NCBI RefSeq assembly: GCF_005503535.1
Contig: NZ_SCNN01000003.1
Location: 248,001-312,000 of the forward strand
Direction: 5' to 3'
Source of the DNA: Mesorhizobium comanense
Lineage (GTDB): Bacteria; Pseudomonadota; Alphaproteobacteria; Rhizobiales; Rhizobiaceae
DNA length: 64,000 bases
Shown here: piece by piece, positions 1 to 8,458 of the stretch
Layout: each line of letters opens with the position of its first letter
Numbering within the stretch: position 1 is the stretch's first letter
Position numbers and translations under genes: made by a program
The notes under the pieces: model-generated
Database searches by the model: none
Seen by the model: only the letters and a program-made list of their open reading frames with translations
What the model was told of the DNA's origin: nothing

Positions 1-505
1 GCCGGTCGCCTGTTGCCTCGATGTTGTCCGCTTTGGCCGGGTCGTGGTTTTCATAAGCATTGTGGTGCCAGCCATGCGCGAAGATGACGAGCAGGATTGG
101 TCTGTGCTGCCCCACCAGTTCATTCAGCCGCCCGACGATCGCGTCGGCTTGCCGCGTATCGAAAAGCTTGCCGGCCTGAGGTCCGTTGGAACGATACTCC
201 AGCGTTGCGTATTCGAATGGTTGCGGCTCCAGGCTACTGTTGTTCTTCCAGCCATCCATGCGAAGAGTGTCCCAGCCATCGTTGCCGACGCCAAAACACC
301 TGTCCCTATCGACCTTATCCTCGGTACACCTGTCTCTGTGCTGCACATAGGCCGAAAGTGGAACACAGCCGACTTCGCCGGTAGTGTTGCATATCGGGTG
401 ATAATTTATGTCTGGTCCCGAATAGGATGCTTTTGAGGAAAGGATTAAAAAGAGCGGCAAAATCCAGGCGGCAGCAACAAGCCATCTCCGCAACCTGCTC
501 TTCAT
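1..505 (-). CDS. secreted hydrolase-like protein, 3' end outside window
   Basis: The reverse strand is open from an ATG at 505 to the window edge, giving 168 visible residues without a stop. The N-terminus has basic residues followed by a hydrophobic stretch (about residues 6-23), which looks like a signal peptide or membrane anchor. Several cysteines follow (residues 39, 47, 60 and 70), which suits an exported protein. Residues 138-150 read LLVIFAHGWHHNA, a hydrophobic strand followed by an HGW motif, as at the oxyanion region of alpha/beta-hydrolases that begin with a ...HGW.HNA segment. The nucleophile and the rest of the fold lie outside the window, so hydrolase is an inference from this one motif. 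Confidence 0.75.
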   Translation of the reverse strand, partial: MKSRLRRWLVAAAWILPLFLILSSKASYSGPDINYHPICNTTGEVGCVPLSAYVQHRDRCTEDKVDRDRCFGVGNDGWDTLRMDGWKNNSSLEPQPFEYATLEYRSNGPQAGKLFDTRQADAIVGRLNELVGQHRPILLVIFAHGWHHNAYENHDPAKADNIEATGDR

Positions 506-691
506 AGCTGTCCACCTCCGGATGCCATCCCTCGACACAAAACGTACAGAGGAATTGGTAGCAGGTAAATGCAATACCGAAGCTATTGTTTGGAAGTATT
601 GAAGCCATGAAGAACGGGCGGAACCCGGCCAGCTATTGACGAATGGCGAGAATGGCAGAATGGTCCGGCTCGCCAAAAAGCAGGAACCCCC

Positions 692-1333
692 ATGTCCTTC
701 ATCCCCGACACAGCCACGCTGATCCAGTTCGCCATCGCCACGGTCATCCTGGCGATCACGCCCGGTCCCGACATGACGCTGTTCGTGTCGCGCACGCTGA
801 GCCAGGGGCGCGCCACCGGCTTTGCCTCCATGGCGGGCGCGTTGTGCGGAACGCTGATCCACACCACGCTGGTCGTGGTCGGCGTTTCGGCGCTGATCGT
901 CGCCTCGCCGATGGCTTTCTTCGTGCTGAAGATTTTTGGCGCCGGCTATCTCGTCTTCCTGGCCTGGCAGGCGATCGCCAAGGGCTCGGCGTTTTCGCCG
1001 GAGAAGAAGACAGGGCCGCAGATCTCGCTGTTGCGTAGCTGGGCGGCGGGGCTCGGCGTCAACCTGCTCAACCCCAAGATCATCCTGTTCTTCATGACCT
1101 TCCTGCCGCAGTTCGTCTCCGCGCACGATCCGCACGCGCAGGGCAAGCTGTTCTTCCTCGGCGCCATGTTCATCGTGCTGTCCATTCCCGTGACGGCGCC
1201 GATGGTGCTGGCGGCCGAGAAATTCTCGGCGGCGATGAAGGCGAGCCCGCGCGTCACGCGGGTGGTGGATTATCTTTTCGCCGGCGTCTTCTCAGCCTTC
1301 GCGCTCAAAATCCTGACGGCGCAGGCGAAATAA
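692..1333 (+). CDS. LysE/RhtB family amino-acid exporter
   Basis: This is a 213-residue inner-membrane protein of the length usual for LysE/RhtB translocators. The family signature TPGPDM is at residues 23-28 and a NPK motif lies in the middle of the protein (GVNLLNPKIILFF). Hydrophobic segments are spread as in the family pattern of about six helices. Members export amino acids or their derivatives by proton exchange; the substrate cannot be read from sequence. AGGA sits 6 bases before the ATG. The gene is a single unit, divergent from the truncated gene to its left and convergent with the membrane-protein genes to its right. Confidence 0.9.
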   Translation: MSFIPDTATLIQFAIATVILAITPGPDMTLFVSRTLSQGRATGFASMAGALCGTLIHTTLVVVGVSALIVASPMAFFVLKIFGAGYLVFLAWQAIAKGSAFSPEKKTGPQISLLRSWAAGLGVNLLNPKIILFFMTFLPQFVSAHDPHAQGKLFFLGAMFIVLSIPVTAPMVLAAEKFSAAMKASPRVTRVVDYLFAGVFSAFALKILTAQAK

Positions 1334-1375
1334 GCTTCCATACTTCCTTCGCGTTCACCGATCTCCGGTCCGCAA

Positions 1376-1828
1376 TCACGGATCGCTGCGCCACCAGCTT
1401 CCGGCCCACCGGCCGGCGGCGAGCCAGTAAAAGATGCCGCCGACCATGCCGCCGCCGAACACCGCCATGATGGCGCTGGTGCCGGTGACCGCGAAGGTCG
1501 TGTCGTCGGCATGGTCGACAAGGCCGAGGAAAACGCCCGCCACCACAGCGCCCGCCAGGGCGTAGAACAACCAGTCGCGGCGGCCGAGGAGTTCGGCGAC
1601 CAGGATGACGACTATAGACGGCATGAAGGCGAAATAGGCGACGAACAGGGCCACGAAGGGGATCGAGAAAAGCAGCGAAGCCGGCACGGCATGCGGCGCT
1701 TCCGGTGCCATCAATCCGCTGGAGGCGAGGAAGAGGATGTTGAGGAAGGCGCTCGCCGCCAGCGAAGCCACAACATAGCCGAACAGGATGATGGCGAACC
1801 GCACGACATAGGCGACGAAGCGGGTCAT
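1376..1828 (-). CDS. small membrane protein, third of a tandem set of three
   Basis: A 150-residue protein with about four hydrophobic helices. I do not recognise a named family. Residues near the middle read ELLGRRDWLFYALAGA and the C-terminus ends in a GGIFYWLAAGRWAGS pattern. Equivalent patterns, an acidic-plus-RR-W segment followed by an aromatic AGR-type end, are present in the two genes upstream, so the three look like diverged tandem copies. Its ATG overlaps the stop of the preceding gene by four bases (ATGA), which implies translational coupling. It is the last gene of the run that begins with rlmN. Confidence 0.8.
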   Translation of the reverse strand: MTRFVAYVVRFAIILFGYVVASLAASAFLNILFLASSGLMAPEAPHAVPASLLFSIPFVALFVAYFAFMPSIVVILVAELLGRRDWLFYALAGAVVAGVFLGLVDHADDTTFAVTGTSAIMAVFGGGMVGGIFYWLAAGRWAGSWWRSDP

Positions 1829-2274
1829 TGCGCGTCACCGCCGGTGAGGGAACCGGAACTGCGCCCGGCCAGCAGCCAGTAGACCCAGCCGGCAGCCGTG
1901 CCCGCCGTGGCCAGAAAGCCGAGAAAGCCCGGATTGAAGACAAATCCGCCAGCCGAGCCTGGAACCAGGACGCCAAAGGCGATGGAGGTGACCGCGCCGG
2001 TGACGGCGAAATAGAACCAGCCGCGAAGCGCACGCCGTTCGGCGACGAAGATGGCCGGGCCGACGATCAGCAGCGCGCAAACCATCACCGCCAGGACGGC
2101 GAGCGGGAAGGAGACCAGCCAGTCGAATTCGAAAACCATCGACCAGTTTCCATATTCGATGCCTTCGAGCAGCACGATCAGCAACACGGGCACCAGGATC
2201 GAGGTCAGCACGGCGGCGACATAGCCGACCGCTATCGTGATGAAGCGCTTCGACCGGGCCATGAGACGGTTCAT
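1825..2274 (-). CDS. small membrane protein, second of a tandem set of three
   Basis: A 149-residue protein with about four predicted membrane helices. The start is placed at the ATG at 2274, which overlaps the upstream stop by four bases; a second in-frame ATG at 2262 is possible. The pattern VAERRALRGWFYFAVTGA in the middle and GWVYWLLAGRSSGS near the end matches the layout of its two neighbours, suggesting duplication followed by divergence. The reading frame stays open further upstream, but that stretch is the preceding gene in another frame. No function can be assigned. Stop and start overlaps on both sides indicate coupled translation in one transcript. Confidence 0.8.
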   Translation of the reverse strand: MNRLMARSKRFITIAVGYVAAVLTSILVPVLLIVLLEGIEYGNWSMVFEFDWLVSFPLAVLAVMVCALLIVGPAIFVAERRALRGWFYFAVTGAVTSIAFGVLVPGSAGGFVFNPGFLGFLATAGTAAGWVYWLLAGRSSGSLTGGDAQ

Positions 2275-2693
2275 GCGGATTGTCTGGACGCTTGTGTGAG
2301 CCTGCCCTCGACGGAGTAATAGACAAATCCCGCGAAGCCGGCAGCGACAATCGAACGCACCAGTTGGGCCGTGCCGGGGGTTTGTCCGAAGGGATAGGCG
2401 ACCCTCAGGGCGAACACGCAAATCCCGACCAACATCCCGCCCAGCACGAAATGGGTCCAGCGCCTTGTCTCGAGCATCTGCGAGGCGACGATCATGGGAA
2501 TCGCCGGAAGGGCGGCATACTGGCCCAGGATGACGGTCTCCAGCGCCATCACCTGCAGCCCCTGGATGCCCAGCAGCGAGGCCGGACCGTGACCGCCGAT
2601 CAGCCGTCCGGAGACGAGGTAGACCAGGCTCATCGCCCATGCGGCCACCCCATAGCAGAACAAGATTGTCGCCAGCCGCCTGATGGAGATCAC
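2271..2693 (-). CDS. small membrane protein, first of a tandem set of three
   Basis: A 140-residue protein with about four hydrophobic helices. I place the start at a GTG (2693) that overlaps the rlmN stop codon by four bases (GTGA); no ATG exists near this position, and the longer open frame upstream is the shadow of rlmN. The segment [16 protein letters not shown] and the ending [12 protein letters not shown] align by eye with the corresponding parts of the next two genes, so I read the three as paralogues. The family is unknown to me. Its tight coupling to rlmN may reflect only compact packing rather than shared function. Confidence 0.75.
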   Translation of the reverse strand: MISIRRLATILFCYGVAAWAMSLVYLVSGRLIGGHGPASLLGIQGLQVMALETVILGQYAALPAIPMIVASQMLETRRWTHFVLGGMLVGICVFALRVAYPFGQTPGTAQLVRSIVAAGFAGFVYYSVEGRLTQASRQSA

Positions 2694-3925
2694 GCCTCGC
2701 CGTGCCCCGCGATCATCATGGCTTCCAGCGCCAGCCGGTCGACCTTGCGCATGCGCTCCGATTCCGACTTGAGCTGGCCGCAGGCGGCCAGAATGTCGCG
2801 GCCGCGCGGGGTGCGGATCGGCGAGGCATAGCCGGCATTGTTGATGTAGTCGGCGAATTTCTCGATCGTCTCCCAGTCCGAGCACTGGTAATTGGTGCCC
2901 GGCCACGGGTTGAACGGGATCAGGTTGATCTTGGCCGGAATGCCCTTGAGCAGCTTGATCAGCGCCCTTGCGTCGTCGAGGGAATCGTTGACGTCCTTCA
3001 GCATCACATATTCGAAAGTGATGCGCTTGGCGTTGGAGAGGCCCGGATAGGCCTTGCAGGCCGCGATCAGGTCTTTCAGCGGGAATTTCTTGTTGATCGG
3101 CACCAGCAGGTCGCGCAGATCGTCATTGGTGGCGTGCAGCGAGATCGCCAGCATGACGCCGATCTCCTCGCCGGTGCGGGTGATCTCGGGCACCACGCCC
3201 GAGGTGGAGAGCGTGATGCGGCGCTTCGACAGCGACAGGCCGTCGCCGTCGGAAGCAATCAGCAGCGCCTTCTTCACGGCCTCGAAATTATAGAGCGGTT
3301 CGCCCATGCCCATCATGACGATGTTGGACACTTTGCGGCCCTCGGCCGGCACGATGGCGCCGTCGGGCGTGTCCCGGTCGGGGAAGTCGCCGAGGCGGTC
3401 GCGCGCGGTGAGCAACTGCGCCAGGATTTCTTCCGCCGTCAGGTTGCGCACCAGCTTCTGCGTACCGGTGTGGCAGAACGAGCAGGTCAGCGTGCAGCCG
3501 ACCTGCGAGGAGATGCAGAGCGTGCCGCGCCCTTCCTCGGGGATGTAGACGGTTTCGATCTCGACCGGACGGCCTGCGCCGCGCGGCGGAAAGCGGAACA
3601 GCCACTTTCGCGTGCCGTCGGCGGAAATCTGCTCCTCGACGATCTCGGGCCGGGCGACGGTGAAATGCTTGTCGAGCTCGGCGCGCAGATCCTTGGAGAT
3701 GTTGAACATGCCGGCAAAGTCGGAGACGCCGCGCACATACATCCAGTGCCAGAGCTGCTGGGCGCGCATCTTGGCCTGGCGCTCCGGCACGATGCCGGAA
3801 TCCACGAGGGCGGCGGCGAGCTCGGCGCGCGTCAGGCCGATCAACGACGGCTTTTCGGCCGTCATGGCGCGGGCGCGCAACGCGTCGCGGGCACCCTCGG
3901 TGGTGAGGTCGAGTGAAAGGGTCAT
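2690..3925 (-). CDS. rlmN: 23S rRNA/tRNA adenine C2 methyltransferase RlmN
   Basis: RlmN is a radical SAM enzyme that methylates C2 of A2503 in 23S rRNA and A37 in some tRNAs. The 411-residue protein has the iron-sulfur motif CTLTCSFC with cysteines 144, 148 and 151. The two cysteines of the methyl-transfer mechanism are present: Cys137 (TLCISSQ), seven residues before the cluster, and Cys382 (AACGQL) near the C-terminus. The GMGEPL motif also matches. The ATG at 3925 gives the full family length but has no strong ribosome-binding site; an ATG at 3865 is the main alternative. Three small membrane genes follow with overlapping stops and starts. Confidence 0.96.
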   Translation of the reverse strand: MTLSLDLTTEGARDALRARAMTAEKPSLIGLTRAELAAALVDSGIVPERQAKMRAQQLWHWMYVRGVSDFAGMFNISKDLRAELDKHFTVARPEIVEEQISADGTRKWLFRFPPRGAGRPVEIETVYIPEEGRGTLCISSQVGCTLTCSFCHTGTQKLVRNLTAEEILAQLLTARDRLGDFPDRDTPDGAIVPAEGRKVSNIVMMGMGEPLYNFEAVKKALLIASDGDGLSLSKRRITLSTSGVVPEITRTGEEIGVMLAISLHATNDDLRDLLVPINKKFPLKDLIAACKAYPGLSNAKRITFEYVMLKDVNDSLDDARALIKLLKGIPAKINLIPFNPWPGTNYQCSDWETIEKFADYINNAGYASPIRTPRGRDILAACGQLKSESERMRKVDRLALEAMMIAGHGEA

Positions 3926-4028
3926 GGTCGCACAGATATAAGCGGTTTGCGGCCGATTTCATCCATCGTGCCGGTCATGGTGCCGGGCGCATAGCACAGG
4001 TTGAGGCCGGAGTCATGCGGCGCTTCTT

Positions 4029-4172
4029 CCTTCTCCCCTTGTGGGAGAAGGTGTCGCCGAAGGCGACGGATGAGGGGTGTTCCAGGAAAAGCCAACGTCT
4101 CACTCCGCTGGAACACCCCTCATCCGTCTCGGCGCTGCGCGCCGATCCACCTTCTCCCACAAGGGGAGAAGG
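4029..4172. repeat. RIME-like palindromic intergenic element
   Basis: The 302-base gap between the divergent rlmN and clcA genes is largely filled by a palindrome. Outer arms of 25 bases at 4029-4053 and 4148-4172 are exact reverse complements (CTTCTCCCCTTGTGGGAGAA core), and inner arms GGATGAGGGGTGTTCC (4068-4083) and GGAACACCCCTCATCC (4110-4125) are also exact. The modular arms and the sequence type fit the intergenic mosaic repeats of rhizobia. No open reading frame or clear promoter is visible in the rest of the gap. Confidence 0.85.
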
Positions 4173-4227
4173 GAAGACGCGCCATCTTGGCTATGTTAGA
4201 GCGGAACACCCCATTCCGAGGACAGAC

Positions 4228-5577
4228 ATGGCCCCCCAATCGCGAAAATACCCGTTCCTGCGGCGTTCGCGCGCCATGTGGGGGTCGCGGCGCGTCTGGC
4301 AGCCGCGCTTGGTGTTCTGGGCGGGAGCCATTTCGATCGGCGTCATCAGCGTCCTGTTCGCGGTGCTGGCCGACAAGGCGCAGGCGCTGTTCCATGCCAT
4401 GACCGGCACCGGTGGCGGCTGGCGTTTCTATCTGCCGCTCGTGATCACGCCGCTCGGCTTCGTGCTCTGCGCGTGGCTGGCGCACGCCTTTTTCCCGGCC
4501 TCGCAAGGCAGCGGCATTCCGCAGGCAATCGCCGCGCGGCATCTGCGGGACGACGAGGACCGCAACCATCTGCTGTCGCTGCGCCTGGCGGCCGGCAAGA
4601 TCGCGCTCACCGTCGTCGGCCTGTTTTGCGGCGCCTCGATCGGCCGCGAGGGGCCGACGGTGCAGGTCGGCGCCTCGCTGATGCTGCAGGCGGCGCGCTG
4701 GGGCGGCATGGCGCAGGCGCGGGGCCTCATCCTGGCCGGTTCGGCCGCCGGCATCGCCGCCGCCTTCAACACGCCGCTCGCCGGCATCGTCTTCGCCATC
4801 GAGGAAATGGGCCGCACCTATGAGGCGCGCACCAACGGGCTGGTGCTGACGGCGGTGATCCTGGCCGGCATAGCCTCGCTCGGCCTGCTCGGCAACTATA
4901 CCTATTTCGGCGTTTCGAAGGACACGATCGCCTTTGCCGCCGACTGGCCGCTGGTGCTTGGCTGCGGCGTCATCGGCGGCGGCTTCGGCGCGCTGTTTTC
5001 GCTGCTGGCCCTGAAGACGACGCGGCGGATCCGGCGCTGGAACGCGCTGCAGCCGCTGTGGCGCGCGCTGCTGGTGGCCGGCGTCTGCGGGCTTGCCGTG
5101 GCGGTGATCGGCATCGGCTCCGGCGGGCTGACCTTCGGGACGGGCTACGCCCAGGCGCGCGGCGCCGTCGAAGGCACGCCGCTGCCCTGGTTCTTCTTCG
5201 CCGAAAAGTTCCTGGCCGGCCTGCTGTCGATGGTGTCGGGCATTCCAGGCGGCATTTTCGCACCGTCGCTGGCGGTCGGCGCCGGCATCGGCAGTTCGCT
5301 CGGCCTGCTCTTCGGCGCCAGCACCGGGGCTGCGGCGCTGCTCGGCATGGCCGGCTATTTCGCCGGTGTCGTGCAGGCGCCGATGACCGCCTTCGTCATC
5401 ATCCTGGAGATGACCGGCAACCACGACAATGTCATCGCCCTGATGCTGGCCTCGATGCTGGGCTACGGCACGGCGCGCATGATCTCGCACGAGCCGCTCT
5501 ATCACGCGCTGTCGCGTGTCTTCATCGCCGAGGCGATCCGGCGGCGGCGGGCGGAGGCGGTGCCGGCGCAGGGCTGA
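4228..5577 (+). CDS. ClC family chloride channel/antiporter
   Basis: A 449-residue integral membrane protein of the ClC family, which carries chloride or exchanges chloride for protons. The three filter motifs are present: GSGIPQ at residues 94-99, GREGP at 139-143 with the gating glutamate Glu141, and GGIFAPSL in the C-terminal half. There is no cytoplasmic CBS domain. The ATG at 4228 has GAGGA five bases upstream; the longer open frame reads back through the palindromic repeat and part of the rlmN leader and is not credible as coding. The gene is monocistronic, with a hairpin directly after its stop. Confidence 0.93.
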   Translation: MAPQSRKYPFLRRSRAMWGSRRVWQPRLVFWAGAISIGVISVLFAVLADKAQALFHAMTGTGGGWRFYLPLVITPLGFVLCAWLAHAFFPASQGSGIPQAIAARHLRDDEDRNHLLSLRLAAGKIALTVVGLFCGASIGREGPTVQVGASLMLQAARWGGMAQARGLILAGSAAGIAAAFNTPLAGIVFAIEEMGRTYEARTNGLVLTAVILAGIASLGLLGNYTYFGVSKDTIAFAADWPLVLGCGVIGGGFGALFSLLALKTTRRIRRWNALQPLWRALLVAGVCGLAVAVIGIGSGGLTFGTGYAQARGAVEGTPLPWFFFAEKFLAGLLSMVSGIPGGIFAPSLAVGAGIGSSLGLLFGASTGAAALLGMAGYFAGVVQAPMTAFVIILEMTGNHDNVIALMLASMLGYGTARMISHEPLYHALSRVFIAEAIRRRRAEAVPAQG

Positions 5578-5615
5578 AACGCAAAAGGCCGGACTTGCGG
5601 CCCGGCCTTGCGTTT
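5577..5615 (+). terminator. hairpin after clcA, probably bidirectional
   Basis: An imperfect palindrome starts at the last base of the clcA stop: AAACGCAAAAGGCCGG pairs with CCGGCCTTGCGTTT across a short loop. It sits between two convergent genes. T-runs and A-runs around it are short, so strength is uncertain. Confidence 0.6.
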
Positions 5616-5640
5616 CAAAAACGAGTTTTGCCTGTTTTGG

Positions 5641-6144
5641 CTACTTGCACTTCGCGATCGAGGCGAGCGCGGCCGAGATGCCCTTGAGCGAGAAGACGTA
5701 GGAGGTCGGATTGCCGCGGCCGGACTTGGCCGTCACCTTCATGTCGGTGCCGGTCTTCATGGCGGCGATCAGGACGGGCTCCTCGGCGGCGTTCTCGACC
5801 CAGGCCGACTTGCCGCGGGTGAACATCGAGAAGGACTTCTTGTCGATGGTGACGGTGGCTTTGGAGCCTTCCTGGAAATTGTAGCCGGCGATGAACTGCG
5901 GCTCGTAGGACACCTGCTGGCCGGGACGCTGGCTGACGAAGAAGAACATGTCGCCATGGTCGAGCGTCGTCGGCTGCTTGTCGGTCGGCACGGTCAGCAC
6001 GTAGCAGACCTTGCCGCCCTGGGCCTGATAGCTGTAGGTGCCCCAGGCATTGTGCTGGCCGATCTTGGTCGCCTGCTGCGCCATTGCCGGCACCGCCGAG
6101 GCCGCCAGGACCAGGCTCGAAACTATAGCTATCAATCCGCGCAT
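5641..6144 (-). CDS. IalB-like periplasmic protein (invasion-associated locus B family)
   Basis: A 167-residue exported protein. The ATG at 6144 gives a typical signal peptide (MRGLIAIVSSLVLAASA, cleavage after AMA-Q). The mature part has the spacing of the IalB family found across Rhizobiales, with single cysteines near the middle (KVCYVL) and at the C-terminus (IAKCK) that could form a disulfide. IalB was named in Bartonella, where it affects erythrocyte invasion; in free-living rhizobia the role is not known and probably concerns the envelope. A longer in-frame ATG at 6207 would put about 21 extra residues before the signal peptide and is less likely. Confidence 0.82.
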   Translation of the reverse strand: MRGLIAIVSSLVLAASAVPAMAQQATKIGQHNAWGTYSYQAQGGKVCYVLTVPTDKQPTTLDHGDMFFFVSQRPGQQVSYEPQFIAGYNFQEGSKATVTIDKKSFSMFTRGKSAWVENAAEEPVLIAAMKTGTDMKVTAKSGRGNPTSYVFSLKGISAALASIAKCK

Positions 6145-6417
6145 CGTTTTTCCCGTATTCCCAAATGGTGCGGAGGCGGGCCGCCTTGCGTCCTGCCGTC
6201 GCTTCATTTTGATTTAATCTGGGTTACCAAACGGTGAATTTCCTTCGAGAAATGGACCTTCACCCCAGGAAACCGCCGCCATATCCGCGCCGCCGCCCTT
6301 CAAGCGGCCGGCACGACGTCCCTTCGGCGACTTGGAGGCCACGAAAACGGCAAGAGTTTGACTTTCGCCTCGGCTGAACGCCAGCATCCGGCCGGCCGCG
6401 CGAAGCAAGCCGGCTGA

Positions 6418-6780
6418 TCAGCTTTTGTCGGCGATCGCATCCCTGGCGGCCTGGCGGTGGGCCGGCGTGATGTGGGCGCTGACGGCGGTGATCGCGGCGG
6501 TCAGCACGGCGATGTCGTCGGTGAAGCCAAGCCCGACGACGAAGTCGGGGATGAGGTCGATCGGCAGCACGAAATAGCCGAGCGCGGCGATCAGGATGCC
6601 CTTGGCGCGCAGCGGCGTGTTCTTGTCCATGGCGCAGTAATAGGCGGCCACGACATCTTCCATGAACGGAATCTGCCGCGCGGCTTTCTTCGCCGTGCGC
6701 CAGAATTTCTCGCGCACCTCGCCCTCGCCGCCGAGCTTGTCGCCAAAGCCGAAGAAATCAAAACCGGATTCTTGCGCCAT
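6418..6780 (-). CDS. YkvA family (DUF1232) membrane protein
   Basis: A 120-residue protein with the DUF1232 core: KNTPLRAKGILIAALGYFVLPIDLIPDF followed by GFTDDIAVL is the conserved signature of YkvA proteins, small membrane-associated proteins of unknown role. The ATG at 6780 is chosen because GAGGAG lies six bases upstream; an earlier ATG at 6786 would sit on top of that site. The 273-base gap between this gene and the IalB-like gene shows no convincing gene. Confidence 0.85.
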   Translation of the reverse strand: MAQESGFDFFGFGDKLGGEGEVREKFWRTAKKAARQIPFMEDVVAAYYCAMDKNTPLRAKGILIAALGYFVLPIDLIPDFVVGLGFTDDIAVLTAAITAVSAHITPAHRQAARDAIADKS

Positions 6781-6924
6781 CAACATCTCCTCGCGGGCTT
6801 TTGCGCGCAATGACGCACGCCCGCGGGCAAAATGTGGTGAAAGCAGAACCCGGGTACAAGAGTTCATGCGTTGCCCCGGCCTGAAAATCGGACATCGCCG
6901 CCAAGGCGAGCAGGCGGCAGCGTG

Positions 6925-7218
6925 CTACTCGAAATAGCGGTTCATCTTTTTGGCAAGTTCGATGTCGAGCGCGGTGACGCCGCCGGCGTCGTGGGTGTTC
7001 AGCGTCACGTCGACGGTCTTGTAGACATTCGACCAGTCGGGGTGGTGGTCCATCTTCTCCGCGGCAAGCGCGACGCGGGTCATGAAGGCGAAGGCTTCGG
7101 AAAAATTCCTGAAGACGAAGCTGCGCCTGATCGAGGCGCCGTCCGTGGCGAGCGACCAGCCGCCGAGTTCGGCAAGGGCTGCGGTGATGGCGTCCTTGCT
7201 GAGTTTTTCTCTCGTCAT
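6925..7218 (-). CDS. 4a-hydroxytetrahydrobiopterin dehydratase (pterin carbinolamine dehydratase)
   Basis: A 97-residue protein of the PCD/DCoH family. The active-site motif [21 protein letters not shown] is clear, with the paired histidines and the later histidine that hold the pterin. The enzyme dehydrates 4a-hydroxytetrahydrobiopterin and so recycles the cofactor of phenylalanine hydroxylase; in bacteria lacking that hydroxylase a role with the molybdopterin cofactor has been proposed. The start at 7218 gives the usual length; the open frame further upstream lacks family similarity and reaches into the next gene on the other strand. It is divergent from the phosphatase gene at 7323. Confidence 0.93.
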   Translation of the reverse strand: MTREKLSKDAITAALAELGGWSLATDGASIRRSFVFRNFSEAFAFMTRVALAAEKMDHHPDWSNVYKTVDVTLNTHDAGGVTALDIELAKKMNRYFE

Positions 7219-7322
7219 GATGATTTCCCGTGCTATCTCGGATTTGACCCCCACCATAATGCAAGTCGCCCAAGAGTGCTTTGCGGTTTTGGGGGCTCCA
7301 ATGCACGAATGGCGCATACCGA

Positions 7323-7835
7323 ATGAGCAAAAAGCCCATAAATTCCATTCTCTTCGTCTGCCTCGGCAATATCTGCCGCTCACCGCTGGCCGAAGGCGTT
7401 TTCGGCGACGTCTGGGCGGCGCGCGAGGAGGGGCGCCATATCCTGCTCGATTCGGCGGCGACCAGCGGCTGGGAGGTCGGGTCCGCGCCCGATCCGCGCT
7501 CGATGGCGATCGCGGCGCATCACGGCATCGATATTTCCCGGCAGCGGGCGCGCAAGGTAACGCCGCAGGATTTTCATCGCTTCGACCTGATCCTCGGCAT
7601 GGACCGATCGAATGTGGCCGACCTCAAGGCAGCGGCTCCGGCCACCATGCGCGACCGCGTGCATCTGTTCCTGGAGTTCGCGCAGGGCAAGGCGGGCGAT
7701 GTGCCGGACCCTTACTATGACGGACCGGAAGCCTTCGCCGAGGTCTACCGCATGATCCGAGAAGCGTCGGAGGCGCTGGCGACACGGCTGGCGGCGCGCG
7801 CATCCGACAGCGGCCAGGCCTCCTCGACGATGTAA
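7323..7835 (+). CDS. low-molecular-weight protein-tyrosine phosphatase
   Basis: A 170-residue cytoplasmic phosphatase. The P-loop CLGNICRS has catalytic Cys13 and Arg19 in the C-X5-R pattern, and the general-acid aspartate lies in DPYYDG near the C-terminal third. The ATG at 7323 opens the usual family N-terminus ([13 protein letters not shown]). No tyrosine kinase gene or exopolysaccharide cluster is visible nearby, so the substrate is unknown. The last 91 bases overlap the 3' end of the ThpR gene on the opposite strand, an unusually long convergent overlap; the C-terminal tail past about residue 150 may be variable. Confidence 0.92.
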   Translation: MSKKPINSILFVCLGNICRSPLAEGVFGDVWAAREEGRHILLDSAATSGWEVGSAPDPRSMAIAAHHGIDISRQRARKVTPQDFHRFDLILGMDRSNVADLKAAAPATMRDRVHLFLEFAQGKAGDVPDPYYDGPEAFAEVYRMIREASEALATRLAARASDSGQASSTM

Positions 7836-8335
7836 GGCCCGCCGCCGACCGAATCACGCGACGACATCAGCACGAAGCGGCCGATGCGGAAGGGCAGCGT
7901 CGAGAAATTGCCGCGCGCCGACAGATACTGGGCGACATCCAGCGGGCTCGAATTGCGCAGCCGCGCCAGCGTCACATGCGGCATGAACTTGCGGGGATCT
8001 GCGGGAATGCCGAGCCGCTGGCAGATGCGCTCGATCTCGGCCTGCAGGGCCGCAAGGTCCGGCGAGGGGGCCGCGCCCGCCCATACCGCGTGCGGCTTCT
8101 TCTGGCCGAAAGCGCCCACACCCGACAGGGTCAGCGAGAAGGACGGGCGGTGGACGCGGTCCAGCGCGTTGGCGATCTCGTCGGCCACGTGACCGGGGAC
8201 ATCGCCGATGAAGCGCAGTGTCAGATGGTAGTTTTCGACATCGATCCAGCGGGCCCCGGGCAGGCCGCCCCTGAGCAGGGACAGCGAAAGGGCGGCGTCA
8301 CGCGGAATTTCGAGGGCGGTGAAAAGACGCGGCAT
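7745..8335 (-). CDS. thpR: RNA 2',3'-cyclic phosphodiesterase ThpR (LigT family)
   Basis: A 196-residue member of the 2H phosphoesterase superfamily. Both H-x-T-x motifs are present, HLTL at residues 37-40 and HVTL at 120-123, which form the catalytic pair. The family opens 2',3'-cyclic phosphates on RNA and was first seen as a reversible tRNA ligase activity. The ATG at 8335 has GGGAGG seven bases upstream, so the twelve codons further up are left out. Its C-terminal coding end overlaps that of the phosphatase gene by 91 bases in convergent orientation. Confidence 0.92.
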   Translation of the reverse strand: MPRLFTALEIPRDAALSLSLLRGGLPGARWIDVENYHLTLRFIGDVPGHVADEIANALDRVHRPSFSLTLSGVGAFGQKKPHAVWAGAAPSPDLAALQAEIERICQRLGIPADPRKFMPHVTLARLRNSSPLDVAQYLSARGNFSTLPFRIGRFVLMSSRDSVGGGPYIVEEAWPLSDARAASRVASASDASRIMR

Positions 8336-8458
8336 GAAGAGCCTCCCTTCCTCGAATCGAACTGTAGCCATAGCGAATCATCGATAGGCTGATGGAGCAA
8401 GAGGTTTATTGGTCACAGGGTTTGCTAAAAGTTTCCCTTGGGGAAAGCCACCTTGGGC

